DNA of 64,000 bases, taken from contig MEHQ01002204.1 in NCBI GenBank assembly GCA_008828725.1, forward strand, positions 377,532 to 441,531. Reading direction: 5' to 3'. The number at the start of each line of letters is the position of its first letter. Within the stretch, counting starts at the first letter, position 1. The position numbers and the translations under genes were made by a program. Origin of the DNA: Saccharina japonica. Its lineage: Eukaryota; Sar; Phaeophyceae; Laminariales; Laminariaceae. This document shows, in pieces, positions 62,192 to 64,000 of the stretch. The notes below the pieces were generated by a model. The model did not search any database, was not told the origin of the DNA, and saw only the letters and a list, made by a program, of their open reading frames with translations.

Positions 62192-62296
62192 ACATTAGGC
62201 TCAACAATAATCTACTGATTGGACAGCAGTAGACTCAACAGTAGTGTTATTTGATTGGACAGTAGACTCAACAATAGTCTATTGATTCGACAATAT
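62192..62296. repeat. Tandem repeat around CAATAGTCTATTGATT
   Basis: About three degenerate units of 35-40 bp with GATTGGACAG and GACTCAACAATAGTCTA. The AATAGTCTATTG word also occurs in the satellite element at 36.3-38.7 kb. Confidence 0.55.
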
Positions 62297-62756
62297 ACGA
62301 GGGGGGAAATATATCGATGTTCATTGTCGGCCACAGTCAAGATCTGTGGAACGTGTCTATCCAGAAATTTGGATAATCTTGCGCTGTGTGCCACCGAACG
62401 TCAAGGTATGCCTCGGGTATGTACTAGGGCTCCTGTTCGGTAGTCGAGTTAAAAGTCTGGACGCGGTGGGGAAGGGATTTTATGCAAACCATCGCCCTTA
62501 ATCTCACTGAGACCCACATAACACAACATACAAATATAGGGTGGAACTGGTGTTGTATAGCAGCGGTGGTTTGAGCTCGAAGGTCGTTTAGTTCGGCACA
62601 TATTTCCGTACACGACGAATGCTGCGGTCAGGGTTAGCAATGCCATCTCTTCGACCAGGCTTCGCCACACGTCAAGGCCATGTCTGTATTGTGCAACGAA
62701 AGGCTTTGAGATGAAAGAAAAAAACAAAGCCACGCGATGAACATGGGTGTGTCACA

Positions 62757-62818
62757 TATTGCGGGGGAAAATGTGAACAGAATTCGAACGAGATGCAATT
62801 GATTGTTGTGTAAGTTCC
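62757..62818 (-). pseudogene. Possible relic LRR exon upstream of gene 2
   Basis: Leftward reading gives NLHNNQLHLVRILFTFSPAI, close to LxxNxLxxLPxGLFxxLxxL but one residue short, and the GAG acceptor and GTGACA donor do not give a 72-nt phase 2-2 exon. Either a decayed cassette or chance. Confidence 0.25.
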
Positions 62819-62929
62819 TCGTTTTGCATCGGTTCGCCGACAGTTGCTGTCTCCGCCGTATCGGGCGCCAAACGAAATTTATTTCGGCAACGGTTACCGT
62901 ACGCTCACCAAGCACGAAGGGGAGAGGGA

Positions 62930-62946
62930 GGGGGGGGGGGGGGGGG
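62930..62946. repeat. Poly-G tract (17 bases)
   Basis: Uninterrupted G run followed by TGGGTAC, upstream of the most upstream gene 2 exon found. Confidence 0.95.
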
Positions 62947-63064
62947 TGGGTACTGCCTGGCGCTCGTAGCCGTTCCGCCGGCAAACCTCAACAACACCGC
63001 GCAGCACGGCTGGAATCAGTCGTGTGCGCTGAATAAGAATGTGCCTGAAAGCAATCGCGATTTC

Positions 63065-63358
63065 AGACGCATGACACGCCGTAGAGGTGCCCCCTTTGTT
63101 TTCTGAGTATTGTCACTCCATCGTAGCGTAGGAGCCTCTATACCTGCAGTAGTCTAAAATCTGATTTACGAGGAAGTCAAACGAGCTACCTGATGACTTG
63201 TCGCATGGCCGAAAGCGTATGTGTCAACGAAAAGCATCGAGTGCGTCACAAAAACATTAGTTCCGACGATTCGGGGTATAAAAAAAGTATTAAAAAGCCT
63301 CCGTCATGCCCAAAGCGTTTTTCAGCGAAATTTTTATATATTCGCTGTATCGTAGCAA
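63065..63358. mobile_element. MITE family A-like copy, decayed
   Basis: GCATGACACGCCGTAGAGGTG at the left and TCGCTGTATCGTAGCA at the right, with ATTAGTTCCGACGATTCGGG inside. A further fragment starts at about 63446 (AAGTAGAGGTGCACACCACG). Confidence 0.5.
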
Positions 63359-63652
63359 CGCGGCTCGACCCCGGGCACGTCTTTCTGATTTTATGTTTTG
63401 GTTTGTCAATGCGCTATATGTTCTAACCGACTGAAACACGCTAGCGAAAGTAGAGGTGCACACCACGTGTTTTTGTTTCGTGAGGGTGGTAGTCACTTCG
63501 ATTATAGAACAGGAGCTCTATTCTTCACCCAAAAACTGATTTTGGGGGCAACAAAGAGTAGGGACGTACCCAGTGATAAACCACCCCATGGTCTGGCGGA
63601 TGCACCGAAATATGCTGCAACACAAAAAAAAAAACTAGAATTCCGACCTTAA

Positions 63653-63864
63653 GGGCCCGTTTTAACGAAGAAAACAAAATTCAATTTGGAAATGAAAAAA
63701 ATATCAAATCCACTTTTTATTGGTCAACACACACGCACCAGCACCAAAGATTAGGATCTTGGGGTACAATCTTGGCTAGTGATGCGGGTTCTGACCAATG
63801 AAAAGCGGATTTGATTTTTTTTTTTTCCAACATGAATTATGTTTTTCTTCGTTAAAACGGGCCC
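63653..63864. mobile_element. Palindromic-ended element (about 212 bp)
   Basis: GGGCCCGTTTTAACGAAG at the left, CTTCGTTAAAACGGGCCC at the right: near-perfect inverted ends. The interior has AAATCCACTTTTTATTGGTC and its inverted form ACCAATGAAAAGCGGATTT. Confidence 0.8.
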
Positions 63865-63867
63865 TAA

Positions 63868-64000
63868 GGGCCCGAATTAACGAGTATAAAATAAATTCAA
63901 TTTGGAAAACATAAAATTCAAATTCGCTTTTCATTGGTCAACACACGCACCAGCACCAAATATTATGCCCCAAGATCCTAATCTTTGGTGCTGGTGCGTG
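63868..64000. mobile_element. Second palindromic-ended element, cut by window end
   Basis: Starts GGGCCCGAATTAACGAG three bases after the previous element and shares TTCATTGGTCAACACACGCA and CACCAGCACCAAA with it. Its right end is beyond the window. Confidence 0.7.

Overview
The window looks like eukaryotic nuclear DNA made almost entirely of two large, intron-rich paralogous genes. They lie tail to tail in an inverted duplication and are heavily invaded by small transposon-like repeats. The organism cannot be named from the sequence. Single-LRR exons separated by same-phase introns are a known feature of brown-algal (Ectocarpus-type) LRR genes, and the C-terminal domain resembles an F5/8C-type carbohydrate-binding fold. 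I therefore favour a brown alga or other stramenopile, as an inference only.

Gene 1 (+ strand) enters the window already inside an LRR exon (1-18) and runs to about 21.85 kb. Gene 2 (- strand) runs from at least 61.46 kb down to about 34.72 kb. In both, nearly every LRR exon is exactly 72 nt, encodes one 24-residue leucine-rich repeat, and is flanked by phase-2 introns. I find 13 complete LRR exons plus one partial in gene 1, and 15 in gene 2. The same five conserved exons follow in both genes: a 42-nt LRR cap (..LQCLP..), a 53-nt linker that changes phase from 2 to 1, a 78-nt cysteine-rich EGF-like exon (phase 1-1), a short Ser-containing linker (54 or 48 nt, phase 1-1), and a 437-nt F5/8C (discoidin)-like exon. 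A candidate short terminal exon comes last. The frame closes through all of these exons in both copies without a stop, so both genes look functional. Start codons, signal peptides and promoters are not seen and probably lie outside the window.

Homology between the arms includes introns and 3' flanks. It reaches inward to about 25.29 kb on the left and 32.86 kb on the right. The 7.6-kb centre between them holds a broken Ty3/gypsy-like integrase fossil and MITE copies.

The rest is repeats: two MITE families (A, TGCTACGGTAGAGGT ends; B, ATCCCACGGTAGGGG ends), a 760-bp TIR family C, several foldback elements, a 2.3-kb satellite-filled TIR element beside the gene 2 EGF exon, a 223-bp GACA microsatellite and long poly-G/C tracts.

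The proteins are best read as candidate extracellular or surface recognition proteins with a cassette-built LRR array and a conserved EGF plus F5/8C tail. LRR exons have been tandemly duplicated together with their introns (about 595-bp units at 14-15.5 kb) and differ far more between the copies than the tail does, as expected of a diversifying recognition family.
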